Positions 4,796 through 6,047 of a stretch of 6,047 nt of DNA are shown here, piece after piece. The stretch comes from Candidatus Latescibacterota bacterium (GTDB lineage: Bacteria; Latescibacterota; 4484-107; B68-G9), in NCBI GenBank assembly GCA_012962735.1, contig DTXA01000556.1, forward strand, positions 1-6,047, read 5' to 3'. The notes beneath the pieces are model-generated. The model had not been told where the DNA came from and did not search any database. It saw only the letters and a list, made by a program, of their open reading frames with translations. The first letter of the stretch is position 1. Every line of letters starts with the position of its first letter. Position numbers and translations under genes: made by a program.

Positions 4796-6047
4796 TTGGC
4801 CGAGATAGATTCTTTAAAGCGGCAGCTGCGCAAAATGGCGGCGAAGTGGTTGAGGAAGGAGGGACGTCGGGAGGACCTCCCGTGGCTGGACGTCGTATCC
4901 CAGCTCATCCAGGAGTACGAGTCCCAGGTTCACATCTTAGAAGAGCGTATAGGGATTTTGGAGCAGGAGCTTTTCCAGAAGGAGCTGTGCAAGAATGCCT
5001 TCAAGGAGTCCTTAGATGAGCTGTTCACGCTCCATCAACTCTCCGAGAGCATCCGCTCGGCCATGGAACCCGGGCAGGTGGTGGAAGCTCTCATCGATAT
5101 CGCGGGCAGGGTGGTCGAGGTGCTCCGGGCGGGGGTCTTCTTGCTCGATGGGCAGGAGGGTATGGAGGTCCTATGTCCCGAGATCGTTGGAGACTTAGGG
5201 GACGTCGCCAGGGGTATGTTGGAGGACGGGGTGTTGGACTGGGTGATGCGGGAGGGGAAGCCCTCGGTCGTCCCGGATATGGAGGAGACGGAAGGGGAGA
5301 GGAATTTTGTGGTGGTGCCTTTGGCGGTGCGGGGCAGAGCAATAGGGGTATTCCTCGTCCACACATCCAAGCCCAAGGAGGACTTCACGCAACACATTAT
5401 GACGCTGCTGGCGCTTTTGGCCAATCAGGCCGCGGTGGCAATAGAACACGGCAGAGCATATCGCCAGCTTTACGAGATGCACCAGAAGCTGCGCAAGTCC
5501 CAGGCACAGTTGTTATACTCCTCCAGGATGGCGGCCATCGGGGAGCTGGCGGCGGCCGTGGCGCATGAGATCAACAACCCCCTCCAGGTTATGTTGGGAT
5601 ACGTGCAGTTGCTTTTAATCCGGGAGTCCATACAGGGGGAGGCCAGGGATTATTTAGAGACGGTGATGCAGGAGGGGGAGAGGATAACTAAGGTGGTACA
5701 GGAACTTCTGGGTCTCTTGCACAGGGAGGAGGGGCCCAGGGAGGTGTGCGCCAACGATCTCATATCCAGGCTGGCGGTCTTGATGCGGCATTCTCTCTTG
5801 GTGGACGGGATCGCTCTGGAGCTACATTTGGCCGAAGACCTCCCGCCGGTGTGGGGCAGGGCCGACCAGCTCCAGCAGGTGTTTATGAACCTCATCGACA
5901 ACGCCCGGAAGGCGATGCCGGATGGCGGGGTGTTGGAGGTGAGGAGCTTTCGGAAGGGGGGTGGGGTGTGTGTGCAGTTTGCGGATACAGGTATCGGGAT
6001 ACCGGAGGAGGCCGGGGACAAGATCTTCGAACCCTTCTTCTCCACAT
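4796..6047 (+). CDS. Soluble sensor histidine kinase with GAF domain (3' truncated by window end)
   Basis: The frame runs without a stop to the window edge, giving 417 residues. It starts at TTG 4796. The order is: an N-terminal charged coiled coil (about 1-75, with SLKRQLRKM and ILEERIGILEQEL), a GAF sensor domain (about 79-222, ending LALLANQAAVAIEHGRAY), a short coiled linker, a HisKA dimerisation domain (about 240-312) and the start of a HATPase domain. The phosphoacceptor is H257 in AVAHEINNPLQVMLGY, the form seen in NtrB/AtoS-like kinases that often pair with NtrC-type regulators. The N box is NLIDNARKAM from N365, the G1 box is DTGIGIPEE from D397, and the F box (IFEPFF) lies at the edge. 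No membrane helix is seen, so it should sense a cytosolic signal. GAF ligands vary and cannot be predicted here. Its response regulator, if adjacent, lies beyond the window. Its position after flagellar genes suggests a motility role. Confidence 0.93.
   Translation, partial: MAEIDSLKRQLRKMAAKWLRKEGRREDLPWLDVVSQLIQEYESQVHILEERIGILEQELFQKELCKNAFKESLDELFTLHQLSESIRSAMEPGQVVEALIDIAGRVVEVLRAGVFLLDGQEGMEVLCPEIVGDLGDVARGMLEDGVLDWVMREGKPSVVPDMEETEGERNFVVVPLAVRGRAIGVFLVHTSKPKEDFTQHIMTLLALLANQAAVAIEHGRAYRQLYEMHQKLRKSQAQLLYSSRMAAIGELAAAVAHEINNPLQVMLGYVQLLLIRESIQGEARDYLETVMQEGERITKVVQELLGLLHREEGPREVCANDLISRLAVLMRHSLLVDGIALELHLAEDLPPVWGRADQLQQVFMNLIDNARKAMPDGGVLEVRSFRKGGGVCVQFADTGIGIPEEAGDKIFEPFFST

Noticed and set aside
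4791..4808. ATG 4791 as the start of the gene after the HDOD protein
   Set aside because: Its frame reaches TAG after five codons. The kinase frame starts at TTG 4796 instead.

Overview
The window is a gene-dense stretch in which every gene reads on the + strand with overlaps or short gaps. It is part of a late flagellar operon followed by a small signalling module. The order is: 3' end of flhA, flhF, flhG, a 65-residue membrane protein, the flagellar sigma factor (fliA/whiG/sigD type), a 97-residue highly charged protein, an HDOD-domain protein, and a soluble GAF-containing sensor histidine kinase cut off by the window end. I saw no RNA gene, mobile element, CRISPR array or terminator, and there is no gene-free stretch longer than about 50 bases.

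The organism cannot be named from this piece. The flhA-flhF-flhG-fliA order is not the enterobacterial layout; it is common in Firmicutes and many other non-enteric, flagellated phyla. The DNA is GC-rich by eye. The coding strand is very purine-rich, AGG (Arg) and ATA (Ile) codons are frequent, and non-ATG starts occur. These features suggest, without proving, a thermophilic bacterium. Members of Synergistota, Firmicutes or other deep-branching thermophilic lineages are possible hosts.

Layout. Bases 1-566 encode the cytoplasmic export-gate domain of FlhA. Bases 567-605 are a short spacer made largely of a degenerate 7-base tandem repeat, which also reads as an 11-codon minicistron in frame with both neighbours. 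Bases 606-2589 hold flhF and flhG, which overlap by 29 bases and encode the paired SRP-type GTPase and MinD-type ATPase that set flagellar position and number. Bases 2586-2783 encode a two-helix membrane protein with a glycine zipper. Bases 2780-3526 encode sigma-28. After a 50-base gap come the charged 97-residue protein (3577-3870), the HDOD protein (3883-4782) and the kinase (4796 to the end).

How they fit together. FlhA exports the axial proteins, FlhF and FlhG place and count the export apparatus, and FliA switches on late genes. The HDOD protein and the kinase are probably co-transcribed with them and could tie flagellar assembly or chemotaxis output to a cytosolic signal. This is inference from position, and the kinase's response regulator is not visible. 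The most novel parts are the two unnamed small proteins and the flhA-flhF spacer; the rest belongs to well-known families.
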